Assembly (NCBI GenBank): GCA_913056175.1 | Contig: CAJXLM010000005.1 | Coordinates: 25,555 to 89,554, forward strand | Direction of reading: 5' to 3' | DNA length: 64,000 nt | Origin: an uncultured Opitutia bacterium | GTDB taxonomy: Bacteria > Verrucomicrobiota > Verrucomicrobiia > Opitutales > Puniceicoccaceae | In this document: positions 8,530-16,983 of the stretch, one piece after another | How the letters are laid out: each line of letters starts with the position of its first letter | Position numbering within the stretch: the stretch's first letter is position 1 | Translations under genes and position numbers: made by a program | The notes under the pieces: model-generated | Told to the model about the DNA's origin: nothing | What the model saw: only the letters and a program-made list of their open reading frames with translations | Databases searched by the model: none

Positions 8530-9504
8530 CTAGGCGAGGGACTCGCGGATCCGGGCCAGTTGTGCGCGGCGTTCCTTCCGGGCGGCGAGGGCCTCTTCCA
8601 TGGTGACGGAGACGAAGCGGACTTCGGCGTTGGGCTGGAGCTGGCCGATCAGGTCCATGTCCGCGGAGATGACCGCGCCGAGGGTGAAGTAGCCCCCGCC
8701 GGAGACGGCATCGCGGTGCAGGACAATCGGCTCGGTCCCGCCCGGGACCTGGATGGACCCGTAGGGATAGCAGCCGTCGACGATGTTGGAGGGATCGGAA
8801 CCGGCCCCGAAGGGTTGTTCCCGCGGCTCGAAGGCGAGCGGCCGGCCCCCGCGGAAACGGTAGCCCATGCGGTCGGCCTCCGGGGCGACCTTCCAGGTGT
8901 CCTCGAAGAAGGAGCGGCCGGCGCCCTCCGTGAGAAGGCGCCAGTAGAGGCCGGGGAGGACGCGCAACTCCGTGTGGGTGCCGGGCACCCGGCGGAGCTC
9001 CTCGGGCAGGTGGCGGCCCTCGGCGGGAGGGTTCGCCCCGGAGGCGGCCGGGAGCATGTCCCCCGCGGCGAGGGGCCGCCCCTCGATCCCGCCCTGCGCC
9101 CCGATCACGTAGGTGCTGCGGCTGCCGAGGTACTGGGGCGTGCGGATGCCTCCGGAGACCGCCAGGTACGCCCGGGCCCCCTCCTGGAGGTAGCCGAAGG
9201 AGAGGGTCTGGCCGGCCTTCACCCGGAAGGCAGTCCAGCACTCCCGCTCCTCCCCGTCCACCCGTGGCGGCAGGGTCGCCCCGGTCACGGCGACGGTGGC
9301 GTCCGCCTCGAACTCGAGCTGCGGGCCGAGGAAGACGGACTCGAGGACCGCCTCGCTTTCCTCGTTGCCGACGAGAAGGTTGGCCGCCCGCGCCGCCATC
9401 CGGTCCATGGCCCCGGAAATGGGGATGCCGAGGTGGAAGTACCCCGGGCGTCCGAGGTCCTGGATGGTGGTGAGCAGTCCGGGATGATTGACCTTAATTC
9501 CCAT
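8530..9504 (-). CDS. pxpC: 5-oxoprolinase subunit C family protein (KipA/PxpC, carboxyltransferase-like)
   Basis: 324 aa, a KipA-type domain related to the C-terminal part of allophanate hydrolase. It opens with IKVNHPGLLTTIQDLGRPGY, the diagnostic start of the family, and includes AVSGGIRTPQYLGSRSTY and the PGGTEPIVLHRDAVSGGGY segment. The ATG at 9504 overlaps the PxpB stop by 11 bases; the longer in-frame extension reads as the PxpB shadow. PxpABC complexes open the ring of 5-oxoproline with ATP. In this operon the trio is combined with biotin carboxylase genes, so a related amide or urea-like substrate is also possible. Confidence 0.9.
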   Translation of the reverse strand: MGIKVNHPGLLTTIQDLGRPGYFHLGIPISGAMDRMAARAANLLVGNEESEAVLESVFLGPQLEFEADATVAVTGATLPPRVDGEERECWTAFRVKAGQTLSFGYLQEGARAYLAVSGGIRTPQYLGSRSTYVIGAQGGIEGRPLAAGDMLPAASGANPPAEGRHLPEELRRVPGTHTELRVLPGLYWRLLTEGAGRSFFEDTWKVAPEADRMGYRFRGGRPLAFEPREQPFGAGSDPSNIVDGCYPYGSIQVPGGTEPIVLHRDAVSGGGYFTLGAVISADMDLIGQLQPNAEVRFVSVTMEEALAARKERRAQLARIRESLA

Positions 9505-10369
9505 AGAGGGCCTCCAGCAGTTGGGCGTTGTAGGCATCCGGGCCGGCCTTGAAGGCCTCGAGGTCGAAACCGACCTCCCGGATGCGCGGTTCGAATTCGT
9601 TCTTCTCGACGAGCGCGCGGGTCGCATCGTACTCCGCGCGGTCGATGGGGCGGTACTTGACGATGTCGCCGGGCTTGAAGAAGACCATGAAGTCGCGGAG
9701 GTAGGAGACCTCCTCGAGCGGGTCGTAGATCGGCATGGGGGTGATCCCGAACATCTGGTAGCCCCCGGCCCCCCGCACGGAATAGGTGCAGGAGAAGCAG
9801 CCGCCGTAGCCGACCGTCAATTTCGGCGTGTCCGTGCGCGGGCGGAGGTACTTGGGGACCTGCAGCTGGCGGGAGCGCTCGACGAGCTGGTACTTGAAGG
9901 GCAGCCCGGAGACGAAGCCGACCATGGAGACGAACCAGGGCGCGGAATGGTGGGCCTCGATGAAGGCCTCCACCGAGCCGAAGCCGTTGATGCGGGCGGC
10001 GTACTCGAGGTCGGTCCCCTCGGGATCCTGGTGCCGCTCCCGGAAGCGCATGAGGGTCTCGTGGGTCCACGGGTCCTGGTAGTAGACGGGCATCTCGATG
10101 ATGCGGGTCCGCAAGCGCTTCTCGGCCGACTCGGTCTGCGCCTCGAGGCTCTTCATGCGCGCGAGCATCTCCTCCGGATGGATGACATCCGGGTCGAAGC
10201 GGACCTGCATGCTGGCGTTGGCCGGGCAGATCTCGGTGACCCCTTCGATCTCCGCCTCGCGGATCAGGTTGGTCAGGGAGAGCCCCTTGAAGAAGGCGTC
10301 GAGCGACATCTCGTCGTCCATCTCCACGAAGATGTGCTCGTCGCCCCCGAATGTGTAGCGTGTGTTCAT
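9494..10369 (-). CDS. pxpB: 5-oxoprolinase subunit B family protein (KipI/PxpB)
   Basis: 291 aa, KipI-type domain. Conserved landmarks are TVGYGGCFSCTYSVRGAGGYQMFG-type glycine-rich segments and the PMPIYDPLEEVSYLRDFMVF region. It is somewhat longer than the roughly 220-240 aa of the Bacillus and E. coli proteins because of an insertion around residues 90-160. The ATG at 10369 overlaps the carboxylase stop by 4 bases (ATGA), and its own stop overlaps the PxpC start. In the known enzyme it partners PxpC in the ATP-dependent phosphorylation step. Confidence 0.88.
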   Translation of the reverse strand: MNTRYTFGGDEHIFVEMDDEMSLDAFFKGLSLTNLIREAEIEGVTEICPANASMQVRFDPDVIHPEEMLARMKSLEAQTESAEKRLRTRIIEMPVYYQDPWTHETLMRFRERHQDPEGTDLEYAARINGFGSVEAFIEAHHSAPWFVSMVGFVSGLPFKYQLVERSRQLQVPKYLRPRTDTPKLTVGYGGCFSCTYSVRGAGGYQMFGITPMPIYDPLEEVSYLRDFMVFFKPGDIVKYRPIDRAEYDATRALVEKNEFEPRIREVGFDLEAFKAGPDAYNAQLLEALYGN

Positions 10370-11757
10370 CGCGTTGTCGTCTCCGTTGGGGCCGCTCCGG
10401 CCTCCTCGAGGAGTCCGGGCAGCCGTTGTTCCAGCCATTGGGTATCGAAGCGGAGGGCCCGCACGTCGGGATCCTCCACGAGGAGGGAAAAGAGTCCGGC
10501 AGTGGTCACCACGGGCGCCGTGTCCAGCTCCCCGAGGGCCGCCCGCAACCGCCCGAGGGCGTGCTCCCGGTCGAGGTCGTGGACAATCAACTTGCCGAGG
10601 AGGGAGTCGTAGAAGGGCGGAATGTCGTAGCCCGGGTAGAGGAGGGTGTCGAAGCGCACCCCCGGCCCGCCCGGCAGCCGGAGGTGGTCCACCCGGCCGA
10701 GGGAGGGGAAGAACTGGTTCCGGTAGTCCTCCGCGTTGATGCGCACCTCGATGGAGTGGCCGCGCAGGACGACCTCCTCCTGGCGCAGCTGGAGTCCCTC
10801 GCCGCCCGCGATGCCGAGCATCGCCCGGACGAGGTCGACCCCGGTGACCATCTCGGTGGTGGGGTGCTCCACCTGCAGCCGCGTGTTCATCTCGAGGAAG
10901 AAGAAATCCCCGGTGCGGTCGTCGTAGATGAACTCCACGGTGCCCGCCCCGGAGTAGCCGATTCCCTCGGCGAGGCGGGCGGCCGCCGCGCAGAGTTCCT
11001 CCCGCTTTTCCGGGGTCAGCGAGGCCGAGGGCGCCTCTTCCCAGACCTTCTGGTGGCGGCGCTGCAGGGTACACTCCCTTTCGAAGAGGTGGATCGCCCG
11101 CTCGCCGTCGCCGAGCACCTGCACCTCGATGTGCCGGGCCCGCTCGATGTATTTCTCGAGGTAGATCCCCCGGTCGCCGAAGGCGGCCTCTGCCTCGGCC
11201 TGGGCCCGCAGGGCCTGATCGCGCAGTTCGGCGGCGTCGTGGACCACGCGGATGCCGCGCCCTCCGCCGCCGGCGGCGGCCTTGATCATGAGGGGGTAGC
11301 CGATCTCCCCGGCGAGGCGGGCGGCCTCCTCCGGGTCCTCCACCCGGCCCTCACTGCCGGGCACGACCGGGACCCCGGCCTCCGCGGCGGTGCGCCGGGC
11401 GGCGGCCTTGTCCCCCATCCGGCGAATGGTGTCGCCGGTGGGCCCGACGAAGACGAGGCCGGCCTCCCGCACCTCGTCGGCGAAGGCGGCGTTCTCGGAC
11501 AGGAAACCGTAGCCGGGATGGAGGGCATCCGCCCCAGAGCGCTCCGCGGCCGCAAGGATTGCGGCGGGGTCGAGGTAGGATTTCCGGACGGGCGGCGGAC
11601 CGATGATCTCCACCTCGTCGGCGAGGCCGGCGGCGAGGCTGTCCCGGTCGGCCTCGCTGGCCGCGAGCACGGTGGCCAGCCCGCGCTCCCGGGCAGCCCG
11701 GAGGAGGCGGACGGCGATCTCGCCGCGGTTGGCGATGAGCAACTTGCGCAGGGGCAT
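10366..11757 (-). CDS. Biotin carboxylase subunit (AccC-like)
   Basis: 463 aa, full-length biotin carboxylase. It has the N-terminal KLLIANRGEIAVRLLRAA, the HPGYGFLSENAAFA segment, the ATP-grasp glycine loop AAAGGGGRGIRVV and the active-site EMNTRLQVEHPTTEMVTG. It carboxylates biotin using ATP and bicarbonate. No acetyl-CoA carboxyltransferase genes accompany it. Instead it is sandwiched between a minimal biotin carrier and PxpB/PxpC, so it probably serves that complex rather than fatty-acid synthesis. It should not be called accC without a check for a second copy. Confidence 0.9.
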   Translation of the reverse strand: MPLRKLLIANRGEIAVRLLRAARERGLATVLAASEADRDSLAAGLADEVEIIGPPPVRKSYLDPAAILAAAERSGADALHPGYGFLSENAAFADEVREAGLVFVGPTGDTIRRMGDKAAARRTAAEAGVPVVPGSEGRVEDPEEAARLAGEIGYPLMIKAAAGGGGRGIRVVHDAAELRDQALRAQAEAEAAFGDRGIYLEKYIERARHIEVQVLGDGERAIHLFERECTLQRRHQKVWEEAPSASLTPEKREELCAAAARLAEGIGYSGAGTVEFIYDDRTGDFFFLEMNTRLQVEHPTTEMVTGVDLVRAMLGIAGGEGLQLRQEEVVLRGHSIEVRINAEDYRNQFFPSLGRVDHLRLPGGPGVRFDTLLYPGYDIPPFYDSLLGKLIVHDLDREHALGRLRAALGELDTAPVVTTAGLFSLLVEDPDVRALRFDTQWLEQRLPGLLEEAGAAPTETTTR

Positions 11758-11785
11758 GGGGAAGCGGGGCGCGGGGAAATCGCCG

Positions 11786-12031
11786 TCAGGCCGAGGTGAG
11801 GGATGCGAGGACCTGCCCGGCGGTGACCGCGCCCTCGTTCTCCACGAGAAACTCGGTGATGGTGCCGGCCTGCTCGGCCTTCACCTCGTAGAAGGTCTTC
11901 ATGACCTCGACGAGGCCGATGACCTCCCCGACGGCGACGCTGTCGCCCGCCTCCTTGAAGGGGGGCTGGTCGGGGGCGGGCCGGCGGTAGAAGACGCCAG
12001 GGACGGGGGCTTGGATGGATGCGTTCGACAT
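11786..12031 (-). CDS. Minimal biotin carboxyl carrier protein
   Basis: 81 aa, little more than one biotinyl domain; AccB proteins are usually about 150 aa with a proline/alanine linker that is absent here. The biotinylation lysine is K45 in VEVMKTFYEV, with M44 before it as required by most biotin ligases; the residue after it is T rather than the usual M. The ATG at 12031 is used because the longer frame beyond it overlaps the PxpA gene in shadow style. It is separated by 28 bases from the carboxylase gene, its obvious partner. Confidence 0.87.
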   Translation of the reverse strand: MSNASIQAPVPGVFYRRPAPDQPPFKEAGDSVAVGEVIGLVEVMKTFYEVKAEQAGTITEFLVENEGAVTAGQVLASLTSA

Positions 12032-12125
12032 AAGAGCGGTTCCTCGGAGGGGTTGTTGATCGATCGGGGTTGGTTGGGGATGAAAACTTCGACGAGCCCA
12101 GTCGGTGGGAGAAGAGACCTTCCGC

Positions 12126-12845
12126 TCAGTCGGAGGCGACGATCCCGTGGATGGTCCAGGCGACCTCGACGGCCCCGGGCGTGTCGCTGTGCACGCAGAT
12201 CGCCTCCGGGCGGACGGGGACATCCCGGCCGCTGGCCGACCGAGTGAGGCCCTCGTCGAGGGCCCGCTGGACCCGCTCGGCCGCCCACTGCGGATCGACC
12301 GCGTCGTGCTTGCGGGTGATGATGACCTTGCCCTCGTCGTCGTACTCGAGGTCGGCGTAGAACTCGGCCACGAAGGGGATCCCGCGGGCGGTGTACACGG
12401 TCTCGTGCAAGGTGTGGGGCATCCCGTAGAGGGGCACGCCGTAGACCTCGGCCGCGTCACAGATGGCATGGGCTACCGCTTCCTCCCGGGCGGCCATCCC
12501 GTAGAGGGCACCGTGCGGCTTGATGTGGTTCAGGGGGAGGCCCTGCTCCCGGAGGAAGGCGGAGAGGGCCCCCACTTGGTAGAGCACCAGGGCGGTGATC
12601 TCTTCGGGCTGCATCTGCAGGGGGCGCCGCCCGAAGCCCTGCAGGTCGGGCAGTCCGGGATGGGCCCCCACCTTCACTCCGTGCTGCCGGGCGAGGGCCA
12701 CGGTGTTCCGCAGGACGACGGGATCCCCGCCGTGGAATCCGCAGGCGGCGTTCGCCACCGTGATCCACGGCATGATTTCCTCGTCCGCCCCGAAGGAGTA
12801 GAGCCCGAAGCTCTCTCCCATGTCGCAATTGATCTCGGCTTTCAT
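12126..12845 (-). CDS. pxpA: 5-oxoprolinase subunit A family protein (LamB/YcsF, PxpA)
   Basis: 239 aa, complete LamB/YcsF protein. Diagnostic segments are INCDMGESFGLYSFGADEEI near the start, ANAACGFHGGDP, KVGAHPGLPDLQGFGRR and HIKPHGALYG, carrying the conserved Asp and His residues of the family. The ATG at 12845 is chosen because sequence upstream in the same frame is the shadow of the permease gene. PxpA acts with PxpBC to hydrolyse 5-oxoproline to glutamate. It lies 68 bases downstream of an ABC permease gene and 94 bases upstream of the biotin carrier, on the same strand. Confidence 0.92.
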   Translation of the reverse strand: MKAEINCDMGESFGLYSFGADEEIMPWITVANAACGFHGGDPVVLRNTVALARQHGVKVGAHPGLPDLQGFGRRPLQMQPEEITALVLYQVGALSAFLREQGLPLNHIKPHGALYGMAAREEAVAHAICDAAEVYGVPLYGMPHTLHETVYTARGIPFVAEFYADLEYDDEGKVIITRKHDAVDPQWAAERVQRALDEGLTRSASGRDVPVRPEAICVHSDTPGAVEVAWTIHGIVASD

Positions 12846-12913
12846 CGTTTCTCTTGGGGGGTTCAGGGGGTCCAAAGGTCCGGAAAAGGGTTCGCGGGGG
12901 TGCAAAGCAGCCG

Positions 12914-13951
12914 TCAGGCCCGGTCGGCGGCCATCAGGCGGAGGCGGTACTGGTCGGCGATGACGGCGACGATGAGGAGGACGCCCACCACGACCGTCTG
13001 CAGGTAGGACTGGATCTGGGCGAGGTTCATGCCGTTGCTGAGCAGCCCGATGAAGAGGGCACCGAGCACGACATTCTCGAGCCGGCCGACCCCACCCCGC
13101 AGGCTGACCCCGGCGATCACGCAGGCGGCGATCGACTCGAGGGCGAGCGAGGAACCGATGTTGGCTTCCCCGGTCTCCAGCCGGGCGGTCAGGAGCATCC
13201 CGGCGATCGCCGCAATGAGCCCGCAGAAGAGATAGGCGAGGAAGAGGATCCTCCGGGAGGGGACCCCGGAAAGTTCGGCCGCCTGGATATTGGCCCCGAC
13301 GGCGTAGAAGTAGCGTCCGGTGGCGGTGCGCGAGACAAGGAAATAGAGGAAGACGATGAGCAGGATGGCGACGAAGACCGGAGAGGGGATGCCGAGGAGG
13401 CTCCCGAAACCGAAAGCGTCGCTGAAGGCGAAGGGCATCCCGTAGACGGGCACGCCCCCGGTCAGGAAGAGGGCGATCCCAAAGCCGACCGAGGCCATCC
13501 CGAGGGTCATCATGAAGGGGGAGACCCGGAAGAGGGCCACCCCCAGCCCGTTGATGGCCCCGATGAGGCCCCCGGCAGCAATCCCGGCGAGACAGCCGAG
13601 GGTGATGACGAGGAAGGTCGCCTCCGGCAGGGCGGCGTGCAGGGCCGCCATGGCGAGGGCCCCGACCACCGAGGTCACCGCGACAATCGTACCGACGGAG
13701 AGGTCGAAGCCGCCGGTCAGGAGGGCGAACATCTGGCCGACGGAGACGAGGACGAGGTAGCTCGACTGGCGGACCACATTCAGGAGGTTCCGCTGGGTGA
13801 GGAAGTTCTCGGAGAGCCAGGTGAAGATGACGAGCGCCCCGATGAGGAAGAGGGGGAGCACGCCCAGCCGCAGGAAGACCTGCTTGGCCCAATGACCCGG
13901 ACCCCTCCGGCTCTCCTCTTCCCTACCCTCTCGCTGTGCGGAATCCGTCAT
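12914..13951 (-). CDS. ABC transporter permease (RbsC/ribose-type)
   Basis: 345 aa inner-membrane protein with eight or more hydrophobic segments, of the BPD_transp_2 class that serves sugar, purine and autoinducer importers. The FALLTGGFDLSVGTIVAVTS segment and ACVIAGVSLRGGVGRLEN are typical of RbsC-like permeases. I use the ATG at 13951, 4 bases after the ATPase stop; the longer version starts inside the ATPase gene. An N-terminal charged tail of about 20 residues precedes the first membrane segment. It works with the ATPase and TorT-like binding protein encoded upstream. Confidence 0.92.
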   Translation of the reverse strand: MTDSAQREGREEESRRGPGHWAKQVFLRLGVLPLFLIGALVIFTWLSENFLTQRNLLNVVRQSSYLVLVSVGQMFALLTGGFDLSVGTIVAVTSVVGALAMAALHAALPEATFLVITLGCLAGIAAGGLIGAINGLGVALFRVSPFMMTLGMASVGFGIALFLTGGVPVYGMPFAFSDAFGFGSLLGIPSPVFVAILLIVFLYFLVSRTATGRYFYAVGANIQAAELSGVPSRRILFLAYLFCGLIAAIAGMLLTARLETGEANIGSSLALESIAACVIAGVSLRGGVGRLENVVLGALFIGLLSNGMNLAQIQSYLQTVVVGVLLIVAVIADQYRLRLMAADRA

Positions 13952-13955
13952 GATG

Positions 13956-15473
13956 CTAGGCAACCTCTCGCTCGAAAAAGTGCTGGAGAACGTTCTCCTG
14001 GGTGATTTCCTCGCCCACCAGGTGGGCCTTGATTTCCCCGCGGTAGAGGACATACGCCCTCCGGGAAAGGTGGAGAACCTCGGGAAGGTCCGAGGAAATC
14101 ACGACCACCGCGGCGCCCTCCTCGCAGAGCTCGGCGAGAAAGCGGTAAATCTCCGTGCGGGTGCCCACGTCCACGCCCACGGTGGGCTCGTCGAAGACGA
14201 ACAGGCGGAAGTCGCGGGTCAGGCTCTTCGCCAGCAGCACCTTCTGCTGGTTCCCCCCGGAAAACTGGGAGACCGGGCGTTCGATCCGCGGGGGCTGGAG
14301 CTGCAAGCGGGCGGCCAGCTCCGCCGCGGTGTCCCGCTCCTTGCCCGTGCGGAGGAACCCACCCCGTCGGTAGGCGGCGGTCCCGATCGCCGGGAGGAGG
14401 ATATTCTCCCGCACGCTCCGGTTCATGAGGAGCCCCTCCGCGCGGCGGTCCGGCGGACCGTAGAAAAAGCCCCGCCGGATCATCCGCCGGGGCGACTGCC
14501 CGTTGACCTCCTCGCCGAGAAAGACCACCCGGCCGGAGGCGATCCCATCGAGGCCGTAGCAGGCCCGCAGCAACTCCGACTTCCCGGAGCCGACGAGCCC
14601 GGCCAGCCCGACAATTTCCCCGGCGTGGACCTCCAGCGAGGCGTCCCGCACATGGCCACTCCGCGTGGTCAGGCCCTCCACGCGGAGGACCTCCGCGCCG
14701 GGCGAGAACTCGATGGACGGGAAGATCTGGTCAATGACGCGTCCGGTCATCAGGCGGACGAGCTCCTCCTCCGAGGTGGAACCCGCGTCCACGGTCTCGA
14801 TTTTCCGGCCGTCCCGCAGCACGGTCACCCGGTCCCCGATCTCGCGGATCTCCGCCATCCGGTGGGTGATGTAGAGGATCCCCGCGCCCTTCGCCTGCAG
14901 CTTCCGCACGAGGGCGAAAAGGCTCTCCGTCTCCCGCTCGGTGAGGGAGGCGGTCGGCTCGTCGAGGATGAGTACGGAGACCCGGGAACGGAAACCCTTG
15001 GCGATCTCCACCATCTGCTTCTCCGCCCGGGTCAGGGTCTTCACCTTGCGCTCCGGCCGGAGGGGGAACTCGAGGCTCTCCAGCAATTCCCGGGCCCGCC
15101 GCCGGGCGGCCTTCCGGTCGAGGAAGGGTCCCCGCTTCAGCTCGTTCCCGAGGAAGAGATTCTCCTCGATGGTGAGCTCCTCCACGAGGGAGAATTCCTG
15201 GAAGACCGCACTGATCCCGTGCTCCCGGGCGTCGTGCACGCTGTGCAGGCGTACCTCCTCCCCCCGGAGCTCGATGCTCCCCTCGTCCGGAGCGTGCACG
15301 CCGGCGAGCGTGGCGATGAGGGTCGACTTGCCCGCGCCGTTCTCCCCGAAAAGCACGTGCACTTCACCGGCCCGGAGGTCGAGATCCACCCGGTCGAGCG
15401 CCCGGACGCCGGGGAAGGTACGGGTGAGGCCCCGAACCCGGAGGATCGGGGCCTCTTCACCATTCCACACCAT
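13956..15473 (-). CDS. ABC transporter ATP-binding protein with two ATPase domains (RbsA-type)
   Basis: 505 aa, the tandem ATPase typical of sugar-class importers. The first domain has Walker A GENGAGKST near residue 44, VLILDEPTASLTE and the switch segment YITHRM. Its signature region reads LTRAEKQMVEIAKG. The second domain keeps the signature FSGGNQQKVLLAKSL and FVFDEPTVGVD, but its Walker A is degenerate (GLVGSGKSELLRA), which is normal for this family. It ends 4 bases before the permease start. Energises uptake of the compound bound by the TorT-like protein. Confidence 0.93.
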   Translation of the reverse strand: MVWNGEEAPILRVRGLTRTFPGVRALDRVDLDLRAGEVHVLFGENGAGKSTLIATLAGVHAPDEGSIELRGEEVRLHSVHDAREHGISAVFQEFSLVEELTIEENLFLGNELKRGPFLDRKAARRRARELLESLEFPLRPERKVKTLTRAEKQMVEIAKGFRSRVSVLILDEPTASLTERETESLFALVRKLQAKGAGILYITHRMAEIREIGDRVTVLRDGRKIETVDAGSTSEEELVRLMTGRVIDQIFPSIEFSPGAEVLRVEGLTTRSGHVRDASLEVHAGEIVGLAGLVGSGKSELLRACYGLDGIASGRVVFLGEEVNGQSPRRMIRRGFFYGPPDRRAEGLLMNRSVRENILLPAIGTAAYRRGGFLRTGKERDTAAELAARLQLQPPRIERPVSQFSGGNQQKVLLAKSLTRDFRLFVFDEPTVGVDVGTRTEIYRFLAELCEEGAAVVVISSDLPEVLHLSRRAYVLYRGEIKAHLVGEEITQENVLQHFFEREVA

Positions 15474-15542
15474 GCGGGTAGGCCGTTTGGCTCGCCTGCA
15501 CTCGTCCGGAAGCGATGGGCTTTGCCCGCGGACCGTGCTTCC

Positions 15543-16628
15543 TCAGTCCGTGGAGAACTGGGGACGGAAGCCGTCCGGGGCGAGCGCCGCGTCCCGGTCA
15601 AAATTGCCAACGTTCTCGCTGTCCACGATGTAGAGCTGCGGGCCGACATGCGGGAGAAACTCCTTCTCCTCGAGAATCCGCACGGCCTGGTCCACCGCGA
15701 TGCGGCCCTGCAGGACGGTCGAGTCGGTCGGTGCCCCGAGGATCTGCCCGCGGCGAATCCCGCGGTACACTCCGGGCGTGAAGTAGTAGGACATGATGTC
15801 GATCTGCTCGTCCAGCCCCCGGGAACGGAGATAGCCGGTGGCGGCCTCCGCGGTCACGGCCGTTCCCACGATGTAGTCCACTTCCGGATTCGCCTCCACA
15901 GCATCCTCGACGAGACTCAGCTGGGCCTCCTTCCCGGTGTCCCCGTAGCGGGTGTCCACGATTTCGATCGCGCTGCCCTCGATGCCGTTCTGGAAACCGA
16001 CATTGCCCGCTTCCACCCAGCCGGCGCCGGAGGGTCCGGGAAACCAGGCCACGCGGACGGTTTCCGATCCGGCCGGATGCTTCTCCGCGAGGTACTGTCC
16101 CGCCCGGAAGCCCATCTCCCCGAAGGAGACGAGGGACTTCGCGCTCAGCTCGGGGGAACTGATCCCGTTGATCACATCAATCACCGGAATGCCTTCCGCC
16201 CGGACTTCGCTGACGACATTGTTCAAGCCGTCGGCGGAAATCGCCCCGATGATGACCGCGTCGGCCCCGCCGGCTACGCAGTCCTCGATCTGTGAAATCT
16301 GGGTGTTCAGCTCAGTGTAGCCGCCCGCTTCCACGATCCGGGCGTTCACCCCGAGACGCTCCGCCTCGGCAATGACCCCGTAGTTCACCGCCAGCCAGTA
16401 GGCGTCCTTCATGTGCGGGAAGGAGACGCAGAGATCCCAGGCCTGTTCCGCCGACTCCAGCGGGGCGTAGTCCACCTGCGTGCGCGGACTGTTCATGTCG
16501 AAGGCCGGCTCCCAGACATCCACGGTGACGGGATACCACGAGGCGGTCGCGGCCGAGGCGCTGAGCGCGAGCGCACCGGCAAGGAGACCGGCCCGCGCGA
16601 GGGGGGTGGGGGGTAGTTGGGTTCGCAT
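15543..16628 (-). CDS. TorT-like periplasmic substrate-binding protein
   Basis: 361 aa, periplasmic-binding-protein-like I fold with a signal peptide (positively charged start, hydrophobic stretch, ATAS cleavage area). The mature N-terminus SWYPVTVDVWEPAFDMNSPR closely resembles TorT, the TMAO-sensing partner of TorS. Here there is no TorS; an ABC ATPase and permease follow at once, so it is probably an uptake protein that shares TorT's ligand-binding style. A start at 16649 (adding MFKKVIT) is equally possible and would give a more charged signal peptide; neither has a good Shine-Dalgarno sequence. The ligand is unknown. Confidence 0.83.
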   Translation of the reverse strand: MRTQLPPTPLARAGLLAGALALSASAATASWYPVTVDVWEPAFDMNSPRTQVDYAPLESAEQAWDLCVSFPHMKDAYWLAVNYGVIAEAERLGVNARIVEAGGYTELNTQISQIEDCVAGGADAVIIGAISADGLNNVVSEVRAEGIPVIDVINGISSPELSAKSLVSFGEMGFRAGQYLAEKHPAGSETVRVAWFPGPSGAGWVEAGNVGFQNGIEGSAIEIVDTRYGDTGKEAQLSLVEDAVEANPEVDYIVGTAVTAEAATGYLRSRGLDEQIDIMSYYFTPGVYRGIRRGQILGAPTDSTVLQGRIAVDQAVRILEEKEFLPHVGPQLYIVDSENVGNFDRDAALAPDGFRPQFSTD

Positions 16629-16674
16629 GGTGATAACTTTTTTGAACATACAAGGAGAGGTCAAGGCCGATTTC

Positions 16675-16698
16675 TTTGGGTTCCACAGTAAGCCCAAA
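16675..16698 (-). promoter_or_regulatory. Possible operator: TTTGGG-N12-CCCAAA inverted repeat
   Basis: A 6-bp inverted repeat with a 12-base spacer lies 47 bases upstream of the TorT-like start, in an A/T-rich stretch. Its position suits a repressor or activator of the transporter/Pxp operon. No regulator gene lies in that operon, and no known operator family was recognised, so this is tentative. Confidence 0.3.
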
Positions 16699-16937
16699 AA
16701 AACGCTTTCGCGCTTCCCTAAGCCACTGTACGGCGGTCCAAGGGAGCAAATGCGATGCCATTATTATGAACGGTTTCCTTCTTTTTCTAAAACCCCACCA
16801 CTCCCCGCCCGCAGCGGCATCGCTTCCCCCTCTCGATCCGGCCTTGCGCCGGTGGTGGCCGGCGCGCTCCCCGAGTGTTGCCGGCGTTCGCCCTCCCCCA
16901 CCCTCGCGTCGCCGGCCCTGCCTCCGCCCCCGGAGGA

Positions 16938-16967
16938 GGAGGGCGCGGGCTGAGCCCCGCGCCCTCC
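16938..16967 (-). terminator. Hairpin downstream of the PepSY gene
   Basis: Perfect 12-bp stem (GGAGGGCGCGGG with CCCGCGCCCTCC) around a 6-base loop, 17 bases past the stop of the minus-strand PepSY gene. A second small hairpin (CCTCCG-CCCC-CGGAGG, 16921-16936) follows it in the direction of transcription. No T run is present. Confidence 0.5.
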
Positions 16968-16983
16968 GGCCCGCGTGCGGGGA

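Larger units (their letters stand above)
16629..16983. other. Intergenic region upstream of the TorT-like operon
   Basis: About 355 bases with no gene. The half nearest the TorT-like gene is A/T-richer than its surroundings and should hold the promoter of the long minus-strand operon; it contains a TTTGGG/CCCAAA inverted repeat. The other half is GC-rich and contains tandem hairpins just downstream of the minus-strand PepSY gene stop, as expected for its terminator. Confidence 0.7.

Noticed and set aside
10366..12031. Acetyl-CoA carboxylase (accB-accC) of fatty-acid synthesis
   Set aside because: The carrier lacks the usual N-terminal region, and the genes sit between pxpA and pxpB in one operon, so a dedicated role with the Pxp proteins is more likely.
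15543..16628. Calling the binding protein TorT of a TMAO-sensing system
   Set aside because: No TorS or TorR gene is present; an ABC ATPase and a permease follow directly. TorT-like ligand binding is accepted, the regulatory role is not.
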